Position numbers and translations under genes: made by a program
Shown here: piece by piece, positions 1 to 58,413 of the stretch
Position numbering within the stretch: position 1 is the first letter of the stretch
Layout of the letters: each line of letters opens with the position of its first letter
The notes under the pieces: generated by a model
Database searches by the model: none
What the model was told of the DNA's origin: nothing
The model's input: the letters and a program-made list of their open reading frames with translations, nothing else
Assembly: GCF_027580225.2 (NCBI RefSeq)
Contig: NC_073340.2
Span: 37,201,001 to 37,265,000 of the forward strand
Direction: 5' to 3'
Source: Misgurnus anguillicaudatus
Taxonomy: Eukaryota > Chordata > Actinopteri > Cypriniformes > Cobitidae
Length of the DNA stretch: 64,000 bases

Positions 1-935
1 GAAACTCATGTCCATGAAAACAAATAAATAAATATTTTATGACTTTCGCACGAAATATTTGATTTATTTATTCGTGTTAATGCACACAATTTTCCTCGTT
101 TTTTTCCATTTCTGGAGCATGAATGTCTTTTTGTGTCTTTTTATTTATTGGTTTTCCTTTTTTTCTAGTTTTAAAATATTGTGGGTTGGGGTTAGATTTG
201 GGGTTTGTGTTAGGATGTAATTTTATGTATTGGCTTATTTTGTTTCTTCTGATTTTTATATTGTCACTGGGGTTAGATTTGGTGTTTGAAAGTCATTTTA
301 ATCCCAAGCAACAATGGTATAAAAACGACACTGCAAAAAATGATCTTCAAGAAAAAAATTGCCTAGTATTTTTGTCTTGTTTTCAGTAAAAATTTCTCAA
401 AATTCTTAAATTAAGATGCTTTTTCGTGATGAGCAAAACAAGAAAATAAGTTTAGTTTTTAGACACAAAATACTGGATCTAAGTGATCTTGTGCATAAAA
501 CAAGCAAAAAATCTGTCAATGGGGTAAGCAAATTTTTCTTGAATTAAGTGTTTAAGAAAAAGTTCAAGATTTTTTGCTGACCCCATTGGCAGACTTTTTT
601 GCTCGTTTAATCCACAAATTCACTTAAATTTAATATTGTTTGTTTTAAAACTAGACTTATTTTCTTAGGTCATTTTGCTCATCAAAAATAAAAATCTTCA
701 TTTGAGAATTTGTATACATTTGTGCTTAAAACAAGACAAAAATGGTAAGTAAGAAAGTCATTTTTGCAGTTAAGAGAAAAAAAATAAAAAAACAATACAA
801 AAAAGTTGTGCTACTGCTAGGGGACACAAAAAACAAAATATTGGAATTTGTGCTTAGACACACCAAAAAACAAGAAACTCATGTCTATGAACACAAATAA
901 ATATATCAAACATTTCATGACTTTAGCACGAAATG
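1..935. repeat. Inverted-repeat element inside a direct duplication (intron 15)
   Basis: Positions 329-770 form a foldback element. It opens with ACTGCAAAAAATGA, closes with a GTCATTTTTGCAGT-type end, and reads as its own reverse complement across the middle (CAAAAAATCTGTCAATGGGG versus its inverse). The same family recurs near 35530-35920 and 62459-62842. The element is flanked by a direct repeat of about 60 bp: positions 1-56 match 873-933, sharing GAAACTCATGTC and GCACGAAAT. Confidence 0.75.
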
Positions 936-1217
936 CATTGAGATTGGGAGCATGCAGGTCACAGAACAGTAAGTATTCTTTGAAAATGTCTGAACAGATT
1001 TTAATCCACATGTATCTGACTATATAAACTTCTTCAATCTCTCAGCACGAGCTGATCTGAGCTCAATTTTCATACGATTCTTACAACACAAAACAGTGAG
1101 AGAATCTCAGCAGAATCTTGTTTTACGTGAAGTGTTGGTTGAGATTGCAGAAAAGCTCTTAACTTTTATTGATGACTGCTCTGAGCTTAGTCATCGATTT
1201 AACAACTACAAACTCAC

Positions 1218-46932
<45,715 letters not shown>

Positions 46933-46955
46933 AATGCCACGAGTTTACCTTTAAA

Positions 46956-46961
46956 CTACAT
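46956..46961 (-). promoter_or_regulatory. Possible start-stop upstream ORF (AUG-UAG)
   Basis: On the coding strand an ATG followed directly by TAG lies 23 bases before the adamts14 start codon, in a weak context (T at -3). If the leader includes it, it is a minimal one-codon upstream ORF that could pause ribosomes. Inclusion in the mRNA is not shown by the sequence. Confidence 0.4.
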
Positions 46962-48580
46962 TCAACTACAACTCTCAACTGTTTCAGAAAGCATTGTGAA
47001 TATCCAGACTGAACGACTGAGAGTTTTTCCACTCTTCTGATGGACTCGACTGTACTGGGATCAGATGGGACAGCCCCATCATCGAGCTGATGACGACAGA
47101 GGGGGAAAAGAAAGTTTGATATCCCACAGATGGATCATGGACTGACTGAGACTCCACGCGTCTTTACTCCTTACATATCAAAGGCTTTACAGTAGTTAAC
47201 AGATCAGTTGTTAACATGTGTGCTGTTTCTGAAGTGATGGATTTAACACCTCGCGGGAAAACTCATATTTCGAGACATATTTAATAGTTCAACTAAAAAT
47301 GAAAATCCTGTGGGAAAATCATTCATTCAGCCTCATGGCATTGCATGTCCACAACTGAGGTATAAGCACTAAAAGTTTTCCGTCTATTATAGCTCTTCAT
47401 TTTATTATTTTACCTGCTGTATTTAAATCTGGCACCAGTTTCATGCACCTTCGACGAGTCCTCAACGGGATAAAAAGTAAAAAGGTTTGAAACAGCATAT
47501 GATGAGTAAATGTTTCCTCAATGTTTTCCTAAAAGTATAAACACGAGTTAACATTTTTGCCTACCTGATAACTAAAACAAAACTATTTCAATCATGATGT
47601 ATCTGAATCGATGACTTGAATCATAGACAGATTGAAGATTACAGCTCCCCCTACTGGACAGGACTGACAGTGCCGCATTATCATCTTTAGTATTTTTAGT
47701 TTAGTTTTTATACATTTACAGTCATAGCAGGATGACTATTTCATTATACAGTCTATCATGCAATGGTAGTTCAATGATCAAATGAAGGGTAATAGCACCA
47801 AATGAAACAAGAATTAATAAATAAATAAAAATCTGCCTAAATTTTTTAGGAAATTCCAAAAAGGGGACCAGACACGCAAAAAATCAGTAGACCTTCGGTG
47901 TAAGTCACAGCTTAGTTTTTCTAAAGACAATTTGAGTCAACCACATATTGACAGAAGGGACCTGAGGAGTAGATCACAACAACATACATTTTTTGGCCAA
48001 AAGATGTAGCACAGATTCTAAATCATACAGTTCAAGAGATAGACCTTCAGCAAAAGATTTTCCAATGATCCTCTGTACTTTGTGTATCTCTTTCCAGCAG
48101 GTCTTGATCGTGTCACAGTCCCAAAATACATGCATAACCGTGACTTGAAACACAATTATAAAACATCTTGTGGAGTCAAACTTGTGTTAAATAAGTCCTG
48201 TAAATGAACTGAAGGTTTTGCTCATGAGCTGCAGCATTATCAATAATCAATATGCTCATATTATCTTCATCAACACTTGAACATTCACACAGAGGACTGG
48301 ATCTCAGAATACACACAAATATTTTTAGCAAAATAAACACTACAAACTATTAACTAGCTACCAATGAAAACTCATATTGGTCAAGTTGTATACCAGTAGA
48401 AAGTGTGCACATGTGATCATAAATTAATGCCAGTGTGCAAGTTCATCAAGACCTGTTGATGTTGAGATGATAAAGTTGAAACTTGCACATTTAGAGAAGT
48501 CCTCAAAAGTAAGATTATAGACCATTGACATAAAAAACACCTGTTCAACCTCATAAAAATTGACCATGGGTTTACAGTTA
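46962..48580. other. Upstream region of adamts14
   Basis: This should include the promoter and leader, but no TATA box, CpG island or transcription start is evident. No other gene is seen. Confidence 0.4.
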
Positions 48581-48581
48581 A

Positions 48582-49015
48582 AGGTGCAGTGTGTAAATTT
48601 TAGCGGCATCTAGTGGTGAGGTTGTGAATTGCAACCAAAGGGTCAGTCCACTGCTCACCTCTTGCTTTTGAAACGCATAAGCTACAGTAGCCGCCACCGG
48701 ACAAACAAGTCATTGTTGGAGACAACTTAGTAAAAAAGTTTGTCTGTTAAGGGTTTCTGTAGAAACATGGCGGCACAAAATGGCGGCCTCCGTGTAAGGG
48801 GACCCTCTGTGTATGTAGATTTAAAACGTCTCATTCTAAGGCAATAAAAACATAACCGTTCAATCAATCAATCAATCAATCAACTTTTATTTCTATAGCA
48901 CATTTTGCCAACAAGAACAGTCTCCAAAGTGCTTTATACACCCCTAATAATATAGTTTTGTATATTATTTTGCATTTCTGTCAAGAGATCCTTCTAAAAA
49001 TAACACACTGCACCT
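48582..49015. mobile_element. TTAA-flanked element, single-unit relative of the 21-kb copy
   Basis: AGGTGCAGTGTGT and ACACACTGCACCT are the inverted ends, each bordered by TTAA. It contains one segment reading AACATGGCGGCACAAAATGG. A SINE/LINE-type tail (CAATCAATCAATCAACTTTT, TATAGCAC) is inserted at about 48862-48955. Confidence 0.8.
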
Positions 49016-49079
49016 TTAAAGCTAAAAACATGGTTAGTGTAGAAAAAACATGGTTTTACTAATAATCACCCATAGGGCA

Positions 49080-49505
49080 ATTTTTTTTTTGATATATTTC
49101 AAAATATTTAAAAAATGGCCAAAATATTTCAGCAAATAATTTTTTGGCAATTTTTTGTATATTTTGAAATATATTTTACAAATAAATACATTTTGAAGCA
49201 TTTAAATATATATTCACATTGCATTGAACAAAAAAACTTTGTTTTTGTTAGGAACCTGTAAACAAAATTAACATATATTTAAATATGTTTTGTAAATACT
49301 GCATTTTTGCAATATTGGATGTAAAATAATAAATGTGTCTGCTAGCCCTTGAAATACATTTTGAAATGTTGATATAAAGGTTAAAATTAAATATATTTTC
49401 AAATTCAAAAATGTAATCAATTAAGCATTACTTTTTACAAAATGTATTTAGCATATATTTCAAATATATTTTTCCCAGATATATATATATATATTTTTTT
49501 TTTGC
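49080..49505. repeat. AT-rich interspersed repeat (copy 3 of 3, inverted)
   Basis: GCATTTAAATATATATTCAC and ATTGAACAAAAAAACTTTGT correspond to the reverse complement of 3990-4105. Confidence 0.6.
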
Positions 49506-50801
49506 TGTATGGGCAGTACACCTAAAAACCATGGTTATTACACTTTTACCACAAAAAAACATGGTTAATATTTGGTAGGGGCAGGTGTCAGACCCATCCA
49601 AGCAGCGCTCATGTCTGTACTTTATGTAATATGAGACACGTCTGCTTGTTAAAGCTCCGTGATGGTGAGAAACTTTCAGTTAGATCCAATCAACTGTTTC
49701 TCACATATCAACTAGACTAACATCCACACTAGACACAATCTCTTAACCTCTGTTAGTTAGATAATAAAATGACATTTTATAAATCATTTCAATTTAGGAC
49801 TTGTGAAATGAATTATAGAGCATCTTTATTGTCTAGTAAAGGTGTGATTCAGTTGTGACTCAGAGTCAATCTGATCTTGTTAAGACTCACAGAGAGGATG
49901 AGCAGAATTAACTCATTACTGTTAATCACTTCATGTTAATCTCATCACACATCATTTAGCCTGATGTTAGTCATTCATTTAAAGAAATAGTTATTATTTT
50001 TCTCTTTCATTAAACACAAAAGAAGCTGCTCTGTTTCATAAGTCAACTGTGATTCTGTCCAACACCATAAAATCAGTCTGAAATATGACTCATGTCTTAT
50101 ATTTGAACTCCTCTATTGTCATATATAGCGGGTTTACGTAAGGAACAGACTGAAATATAATTATTCACCCAAACTCACAAAGACACTCTCAACAATAGGA
50201 CTCAATAGGAATTGAAAAGTTTTAGCTTGCACTAGTTCTTTATGAAGCGTTTTTTCAGCATATTTCTTTATGCAGTCACAGCAGAGGCTCGGTCTCCTCT
50301 TGACTTCAGTCTACCCAGAGGAACGTTTAAATGTCTCTGGTTGGAGGATCTAAGAGACCTTTAGGATTATGTACAGATGGTAAATCAGAAATATATAGCG
50401 GAGCTGATCCATTTAAAAGTTTAAAAACCAGAAAAAAGACTTTAAGATCAATTCTGTAACAAAGTGGAAGGCAATGCAATGATATCAGTACTGGGGTGAA
50501 ATGCTCTCTCGTTCATGCACACCAGTAAGGAGCCTCACGGCAGCTGTGAAGACACTAGGAGATGATTGGTTTATACGTAAAATAAAGGCAATTACAATCA
50601 TCTTGATGAAATAAAAGCATGGATGACCCTCTCAAAGTCCTTAAAAGAAAGAAATGATTTTACTTTAGCTCTAAGACTCTAATATGAAAAACATTTGTCT
50701 TGACTACAGTATTGGTCTGTTTGTCAAAATGTTTGATTATTATCAAAATATATCAAAGTGCTTTACTAATGGTTATGATGCCAAGTCACCAAAATGTAAA
50801 C

Positions 50802-51504
50802 TGTCAGAAAGTCAATGTAGTAACTGGGAACTAATGTTCTTTAGATGTTTCCTAGAGGGAACGTTTTTGAGTGTTGCACACTGGTGAAGACGGCTGTCAA
50901 TCTTTGTATATGCTGCTGTTAACGTTCTGTAATGTGTACATATAATACAAGTAAGTTAAAGAGAGTTGTATGCTATTACATGTTATGTTATATCCAGATT
51001 ATGTTAATTGTAATGTTTATATTGATCGCGGTGTTCAGTATAATCGGTTATTAGCGGCCGCAATTTTGCCGCAATGTTTATGCTAATTCATTATTATAAT
51101 GCTAGCGCTACATGTAACGGTCACAAACATGTTAAGTTATTTAATTATTAATATAAGCACCCATTACGTGTACTTTTATGGTATTGTTGACCATATTATC
51201 TCATGAATATTTCAGTTACACATATTTGTGTTTATATATTTCTACTGATAATACCATTTGGGTTTATGGTTTATATTTTGTTAGGTAATATTAATCTGAT
51301 GGTAATTATTTGTAATTATGTTCTTTGTTTCTTTGTAGACCATTACATTACATTACATTGATATGAGCAGCATACACAGATGTTGGACCATCAATAAATG
51401 TCTCATTCTAAAGACTTTCCTCCTCTCCTGATTCTCTGACCGGAATATGGTCCATATTTGGCCGCCTCAATCAGCTGTTATTAAATGTAGTGAGGTTTGC
51501 TACA
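50802..51504 (+). repeat. 5' LTR
   Basis: 703 bp, TGTCAGAAAG to TTTGCTACA. An AATAAA at 51393-51398 is a plausible polyadenylation signal, and the same signal lies at the same offset in the 3' LTR (58297). Confidence 0.95.
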
Positions 51505-51511
51505 TTAATTT

Positions 51512-51529
51512 TGGTCCTTCGAGCCGGAT
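51512..51529 (+). other. Primer binding site, tRNA-Tyr type
   Basis: TGGTCCTTCGAGCCGGAT begins seven bases after the LTR. It is complementary to the 3' end of vertebrate tRNA-Tyr (...CCGGCTCGAAGGA plus CCA) as I recall it. Confidence 0.75.
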
Positions 51530-51550
51530 TGAGAGCAACATCAAACCAGT

Positions 51551-54500
51551 ATGGACCCAACAGTAAGTGACACAGAGACAATGGATAGACCTCGCCGTAG
51601 GACTAATTTGCCGTCTCACCTGGCTGATTATGAGGTTGATTACCCACCAGCAGCAGACCATCCTTCTAAAGCTTCATTGCCAGGTTCCAGTCAACCTAGA
51701 AGCAGCTCGAGGAAAACGTCTCATAGCGGTAACAGGTCTCATTCCCGGACCAGTAGGCGTTCTATTACCTCCACTGGCGTTTATCTTCCACCAGAACTCT
51801 CAAGTGTCCAGACCGCTGTTTTGGAGGAGAAGATTAAACAGAGACAGTTTGATAGTCTTAAGCAGCAAATACAGGAGGACTCACTCGCTGACATGGAATA
51901 TCAGCGGCTGCAGACACAAGCTAAGGAAGCTCAGCGTGTTCAGGAGGAGGCTCTAGCAGCTAAGGAGGCTTTGTCCAAACATCTAGAGAGACAACGAAAA
52001 CTGCAACAAGCAGAGACTGAATTAGAGGTAGCGAAGCTTGTATCTTCTATGCTTTCTATAGACTCTGGTTCAGCCACCCCGGTGCCTTCAAGCTCACCAG
52101 CCAGCCCTTTACCTCCATCTCAATACAATCAGAGTAGTCCAGTCATGAGTCCATCACATAGCTCTTTGTCTAAACAGCCCTTTCCTCAGTCATCAGTAGT
52201 GACTTCATCCATGCAGCCTTTCTCAGCTGATCAGATACTGCTGGATGATGACTCGCAGCCGTCACTAAGACCACCGGAGCAGACATTACCTACCACTGAA
52301 TCCGTGAGTGTTTCCTTACCTCCAGTGCTTCACTTACCACAATCAGTGTCAGTCTCTACAGTATCACAGACTGCCAACATAACTGCGCCATTACGCTCTG
52401 TGATGTCATCATCGTATGTGGTACCTCAACCTCTCTCAGTAGCCTCCGTTATGTCCACTACTGCACACCCCTTGAGTATGAGCATGTCATCTGTGCCACA
52501 GCAGTCTACCGCTGCCGCACTGCCGATGTCTACACGTCCATATATGATACCGCAGACATTTCCCCCTCCAGTGACTACCTATGCCCGTCAGCTGCAACTT
52601 CCATTTACCAGCCAGCAGGCATCAGCCAGGCCACCTAATGCTAGCTTTACTCAGCCACCCTCATTGCCGCATCTTCCCTATGCACATTCGGCATACCCTG
52701 ATACAGAGTTACTGTTTGCTTCAGCTTATGGCATTCCACAACCTAAGCTACCAGTGTTTGAAAGTGGTAATGAGAGTGACTTCGCCTTGTTAAAATTAGG
52801 ACTGGACAATTTGTTAAGTAGTCACAGCTATCTTAGTGAGCAGTACAAATACCATGTCTTGTTAAGCCATTTGAAACTTCCTAGTGCTCAGCAGCTGGCT
52901 AAAGCCTACATGTATCATTCACATCCATACTCTGCTGCGTTGCAGGCACTTCAGGACAAGTATGGACAGCCAAGACAACTTGTGCAGTCAGAGCTGGGTG
53001 CTATCATGAACAGTCCACCACTAAGATTGGGCGATGCTAATGCTTTTGATTCCTTTGCCTTATCGGTACAATCGTTGGTAGGTATGCTGAGGACTCTTGA
53101 AGGCCAGAACGGTTATGAGCTCATGTGTGGCTCTCATGTGGATCGTCTGCTCAGCAAGTTGCCACCTGCCTATCGTGATGGCTTTGTTGAATACTGTCTA
53201 AGCAAAGGTATTCTCCAGACAGGCACAGACAAAACCTATACACTTCCAGATCTGGCCGTTTGGCTCGAGATTAAATCCCAAGCGAAGCGAATTTCCAGCC
53301 GAGCTGCAGCACTGTTCCATTGTGACTCACCCAAGTCCTATGCTAAATCCACGACTTTTGCTCGTCCAAAGGAGAGATTTACACCTGTTCTCTTGACCAG
53401 TGAGAGAGGCACGAAGGGTCCTGATGCTGCAACACAGAAGTCTAGCTCAAAGTTAAAGCCCAGGCCGTATTGTCCTCATTGTGATAGTAGGGACCATTAC
53501 CTAAATGCCTGTGAACAGTTTAAGAAACTGACTACAGCTCAAGTTATCGCTTGGATTAAAGAGGGAAAGCGCTGTTGGAGATGTGGCCGGAATCATGCAG
53601 TGGAGGTCTGCAATCTCAAGCGTCCATGTGGTGTTTGTAAAGAGTTACATCTCACCGTTCTGCACGATTCTGTCAATGATACTTCCAGGGCCGTACTCAT
53701 GGTCAGTCTGCCACCTACCAGAATATACTTTGACCGTCCTAACCGTTCACCCAAGGTTATGTTGAAAGTAGTCAAAGTCCTTCTTCACAATGGTCGACGA
53801 ACTATGGAAACCCACGCAGTTCTTGATGACGGGTCTGAAAGAACAATAGTGCTTCAGCCAGTAATGGAGCAGCTCAAGTTAACTGGTACTCCAGAATTGC
53901 TCCCATTGCAGACAATTCACCAGTGTCACACAGAACTTAACGGGTCATCTGTGTCTTTTGAGGTGTCATCAGTATCCAAGCCAATGAAGAAGTTTGCTAT
54001 ACATAATGCATTCACTGCCACCGGTTTGTGTCTAGCAGAGCACAACTACCCAGTGGCTGCTCTCCAGAAGGCTTATCGACACCTAAAGGACCTTCCACTG
54101 CCTCCTATGGACAGAGTGAAACCGCTGCTTCTTATCGGGTCTGATATGCCGCATCTCCTGACACCAGTTCAGCCCATTTGTAAAGGCCCCATAGGAGGAC
54201 CCATTGCTGTTCATACACCGTTAGGATGGTCTCTCCAAGGCCCGATGAGTCCCATGCAGCCCTCACGTGGAAGTCAGCAGTGTCTTCACATTACGACAGT
54301 TTCAAATCGTGACGATCTGATCCAGCATGTGGAAAGACTCTGGCAAGTTGACACTCTTCCATACAATACCAAGATGGTTACAAGGTCCAAACAGGACAAA
54401 GAGGCTTACACTTTACTGCAGAATGCTACCATCAGGGTGACTGTGGATGGTATACAACGTTATGCTACACCACTGCTGAGACGAACCCCCCTAAACATAC

Positions 54501-57500
54501 TCCATGCAGATAAAACAGCTGTTCTTCCTAGTTTGCGCCGTATTGAGCGCAGACTGGCACGGGATCCTGAGAAGGCTAAAGTTTACTGCAATGAGATCAC
54601 TAAGTTGGAGTCAGCCGGGTATGTGTCTAAGATAACTGCAGAGGAAGCAGACCAGAGTGCAGAGTCTTGGTTCATACCGCACCACATGGTGCAACACAAT
54701 GGTAAAGACAGAATTGTCTTCAACTGCTCCTTCCAACATCAGGGACAGTCCTTAAATGAACAGCTGCTACCAGGACCAACTTTGGGACCATCCTTACTAG
54801 GTGTCCTCCTGAGATTTCGCCAACACACCGTTGCTATCAGTGGGGACATCAAAGGTATGTTCCACCAAGTCCGTTTGCTGCCTGGGGACAAATCCGTCTT
54901 GCGTTTCCTTTGGAGAGACATGTGCAGGGAGGCAGAACCTGATATATATGAGTGGCAGGTTCTTCCGTTCGGCACCACCTGCAGCCCCTGTTGCGCAATT
55001 CATGCCCTTCAACATCACGTCCAAGCACATAAAGATACTATGGCCAACTCAGTGGATATTGTGGAGCATTCATTCTACGTGGATAACTGCCTTCACAGTG
55101 TACCATCGACGAGTGAAGCTAAAGAGATAGTGGATGGGTTGCGCCAACTCCTTTCCAAAGGGGGCTTTGAGATTAGACAGTGGGCGTGCAATGTGCCAAC
55201 GGTAATCCAACACCTACCTCCAGAAGCCAGGTCAGCGAATAGCGAACGTTGGTTAGCCCAAAGCACTGCTGACCTTCAGGAACTCACTCTTGGTCTGCGG
55301 TGGAATTGCATAAGTGACACCTTGGGGTACAATTTACGTTCTGTGGAAACTGTTGAGCCTACCATGAGGAACATATATAAAACTTTGGCGAGTCAGACTG
55401 ACCCTTTGGGGTTCATTACCCCGTTCACTACAAGGGCCAAGGTTATTATCCAAGACCTCTGGAAGCACAACCTCGGTTGGGACGACCCCATAGAACCATT
55501 ACCTTTGAGAGAGAAGTGGCTTACCTGGGTAGGAGAACTCCCAACTCTTGTAAAGCTTCAGTTCCCTCGAGCATACACCCCAGTCTCTGCTGACCACCCT
55601 TCTGTCACCCGAGAGCTTCATGTCTTTAGTGATGCGTCGGAAAGGGCATACGGTTCGGTGGCATACTTACGCACCACAGACCATCAAGGACAAGTTATTC
55701 TTACCTTCGTCTTAGCCAGGTCTAGAGTAGCACCTCGAAAATGCCTGTCTATGCCTCGTTTGGAGCTGTGTGCTGCCCTTACCGGTGCACAGTTGGCGAA
55801 GGTGCTCCAAACAGAGTTGACCATACCTATCCATAAGGTCACTTTCTGGTCTGACTCTACCACGGTGTTGTACTGGTTGACATCTGAATCTTGCCACTAC
55901 AAAGTGTTTGTAGGAACGCGCGTGGCAGAGATCCAGACTCTAACAGAGATGGCTGAATGGAGGTACGTGGATTCGCGTAACAACCCTGCCGACCACATTA
56001 CACGGGGTCTTACACTTACCGACTTAGCAGGCCCGCATCAGTGGAGCTCAGGTCCAGCCTTCCTTGTTCAGCCACCTGACCAATGGCCATCAATGCCCAA
56101 ATGTGAATGTGAACCTGACAGCAGTGAACTAAAGAAATCTGTCTTTGTGGGATCTGTTTCAGCACCTAATAGTTCGCTTCCTCCAGATCCAAGCCAATTC
56201 CACACATGGCAAGAGCTCGTTAAGGCCACAGTCATATCCCTGCATGGGGCGGCTAGCACCAACACTGACCCTTCTATGGAGGCTTCTGAATATATTAAAG
56301 CGGAAAAGCTGCTTCTGTCACAAGCTCAAATAGACTCCTTTCCTATTGAGGTTAGAGCTTTGAAGGCCGGACATCCTATTCCACATAACAGTCGCTTAGG
56401 CTCACTTGCCCCTGAATATGATGATGCCACTGGTCTTGTTAGAGTTGGTGGACGGCTACGACGTGCTAGTGAACTTGATTTAGAGGCCATACACCCAATT
56501 GTGTTAGACCCTAGCCATCATATCACTAAGTTGCTGATAAAGGACACAGATCAATGACTCCTTCACCCTGGCTCAGAAAGGGTTCTAGCAGAACTGCGCC
56601 GACAGTATTGGGTACTTCGAGGCCGAGAAGCAGTTCGCAAACACCAGCATACTTGTCGAGACAGTCAGTTGTGGCGGGCCAAGCCTCAAACCCCACGTTT
56701 GGCGGATCTACCCCCCTGCAGGTTAAATCTGTACAAGCCACATTTTTATTCTACTGGTGTAGACTGCTTTGGTCCATTCTCAGTCAAAATTGGACGCCGC
56801 CAAGAGAAAAGGTGGGGGATTATCTAAAAATGTCTAACGACACGGTGTGTGCATCTGGATCTATTGGAGCATATGGACAGTGATGCTTTTCTGCTCTCTC
56901 TGCGGCGTTTCATAGCCCGCCGTGGCAAGCCTATGGAGCTGTTGTGCGACAATGGCACCAACTTCGTTGGAGGTGATCGGGAGTTAAGGGAGGCCCTTGA
57001 ATCTATGTCTGCAACACTACAGGAACAGCTAGCGGAGCAGAAAATCCGATTTCGCCATAACCCACCGATTGCTCCTCACTTTGGGGGTACCTGGGAGCGC
57101 GAAATAAAATCAGTTAAAGCAGCACTACGTGTGATCCTCCGAGAGCAGTCCGTGCCTGAACCAGTACTTCAGACCCTACTGGTAGAAGTTGAAGGCATCT
57201 TGAACTCCAAGCCACTCGGTTACGTATCCTCGGATATTGCGGATGTAGACCCTGTGACTCCGAACTTACTACTTATGGGTCGTCGAGATGCGTCTCTACC
57301 TCAGGTTTTGTATGACCCTAACAACCTGCTTGGAAGACGGAGATGGCGACATAGCCAGGTGCTGGCTGATTGTTTCTGGGCTGCCTTTATTCGTCAATAC
57401 CTCCCAGGTATGCAGGGACGTACCAAGTGGAAGACAGATGGCATAGAACTGAAAGTAGGGCAAGTCGTACTTGTTGTCGACCCACAACTTCCACGTTCAC

Positions 57501-57667
57501 TCTGGCCTGTAGGAACAGTTACAGAGACCTTACCTGGAGCTGATGGTAGAATCCGTATTGCCAGGGTCAATGTTAAGGACAAAGTTTATACTCGCCCAGT
57601 TGTGCGATTAATCCCACTGCCTCACCTTGAGGACAATGACACGAGCTCCACCAACAGACTTTCTTAG
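51551..57667 (+). pseudogene. BEL/Pao gag-pol polyprotein with two in-frame stops
   Basis: One frame runs 51551-57667 but is cut by TGA at 56555-56557 and TAA at 56825-56827. The first open part is 1668 codons. Gag has a charged coiled-coil-like stretch (about 85-168), a Ser/Pro-rich region, and zinc knuckles near 640-700 (CPHC, CWRCGRNHAVEVC). The protease has VLDDGSER (about 755). The reverse transcriptase has GDIKGMFHQV, LPFGTTCSPCC and YVDN near 1175, where retroviral enzymes have YxDD. RNase H has FSDAS, the ELCAAL glutamate and WSDSTT. The integrase HHCC region follows the first stop, with the second cysteine of the expected CxxC read as Ser. The DDE core follows (VDCFGPF, LLCDNGTNF, VEVEGILNSKP). 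The start is the first ATG after the primer site. Confidence 0.92.
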
Positions 57668-57694
57668 AGTGTTCAATTATCTTGACAGATAATT

Positions 57695-57703
57695 GGGGGC
57701 GGC
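57695..57703 (+). other. Polypurine tract
   Basis: GGGGGCGGC lies directly before the 3' LTR, where plus-strand priming is expected. It is G-rich rather than purely purine, so it is a moderate match. Confidence 0.55.
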
Positions 57704-57705
57704 TG

Positions 57706-58408
57706 TGTCAGAAAGTCAATGTAGTAACAGGGAACTAATGTTCTTTAGATGTTTCCTAGAGGGAACGTTTTTGAGTGTTGCACACTGGTGAAGACGGCTG
57801 TCAATCTTTGTATATGCTGCTGTTAACGTTCTGTAATGTGTACATATAATACAAGTAAGTTAAAGAGAGTTGTATGCTATTACATGTTATATTATATCCA
57901 GATTATGTTAATTGTAATGTTTATATTGATCGCGGTGTTCAGTATAATCGGTTATTAGCGGCCGCAAATTTGCCGCGATGTTTATGCTAATTCATTATTG
58001 TAATGCTAGCGCTACATGTAACGGTCACAAACATGTTAAGTTATTTAATTATTAATATAAGCACCCATTACGTGTACTTTTATGGTATTGTTGACCATAT
58101 TATCTCATGAATATTTCAGTTACACATATTTGTGTTTATATATTTCTACTGATAATACCATTTGGGTTTATGGTTTATATTTTGTTAGGTAATATTAATC
58201 TGATGGTGATTATTTGTAATTATGTTCTTTGTTTCTTTGTAGACCATTACATTACATTACATTGATATGAGCAGCATACACAGATGTTGGACCATCAATA
58301 AATGTCTCATTCTAAAGACGTTCCTCCTCTCCTGATTCTCTAACCGGAATCTGGTCCATATTTGGCCGCCTCAATCAGCTGTTATTAAATGTAGTGAGGT
58401 TTGCTACA
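57706..58408 (+). repeat. 3' LTR
   Basis: 703 bp, same ends and length as the 5' LTR, about 98.7% identical by eye. Confidence 0.95.
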
Positions 58409-58413
58409 TAAAC

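Larger units (their letters stand above)
50797..58413 (+). mobile_element. BEL/Pao-type LTR retrotransposon with TAAAC target duplication
   Basis: Two 703-bp direct repeats (50802-51504 and 57706-58408) begin TGTCAG and end TACA. They differ at about nine sites by eye. TAAAC flanks both outer ends as a 5-bp target duplication. Between them are a primer site, one gag-pol frame in BEL/Pao order (gag, protease, reverse transcriptase, RNase H, integrase) and a purine-rich tract. No envelope gene is present. It lies between adamts14 and pald1, on the strand opposite to both. Two in-frame stops should prevent a full product. Confidence 0.95.

Noticed and set aside
1..1200. Further adamts14 spacer exons
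   Set aside because: The minus strand was read for the expected spacer motifs after exon 15, and none was found. They probably lie outside the window.
56822..56830. Frameshift in the integrase
   Set aside because: The frames on both sides are the same modulo three. The break is a single in-frame TAA.
50797..58413. Endogenous retrovirus
   Set aside because: Domain order, protease and reverse transcriptase type match BEL/Pao, and there is no envelope frame before the 3' LTR.
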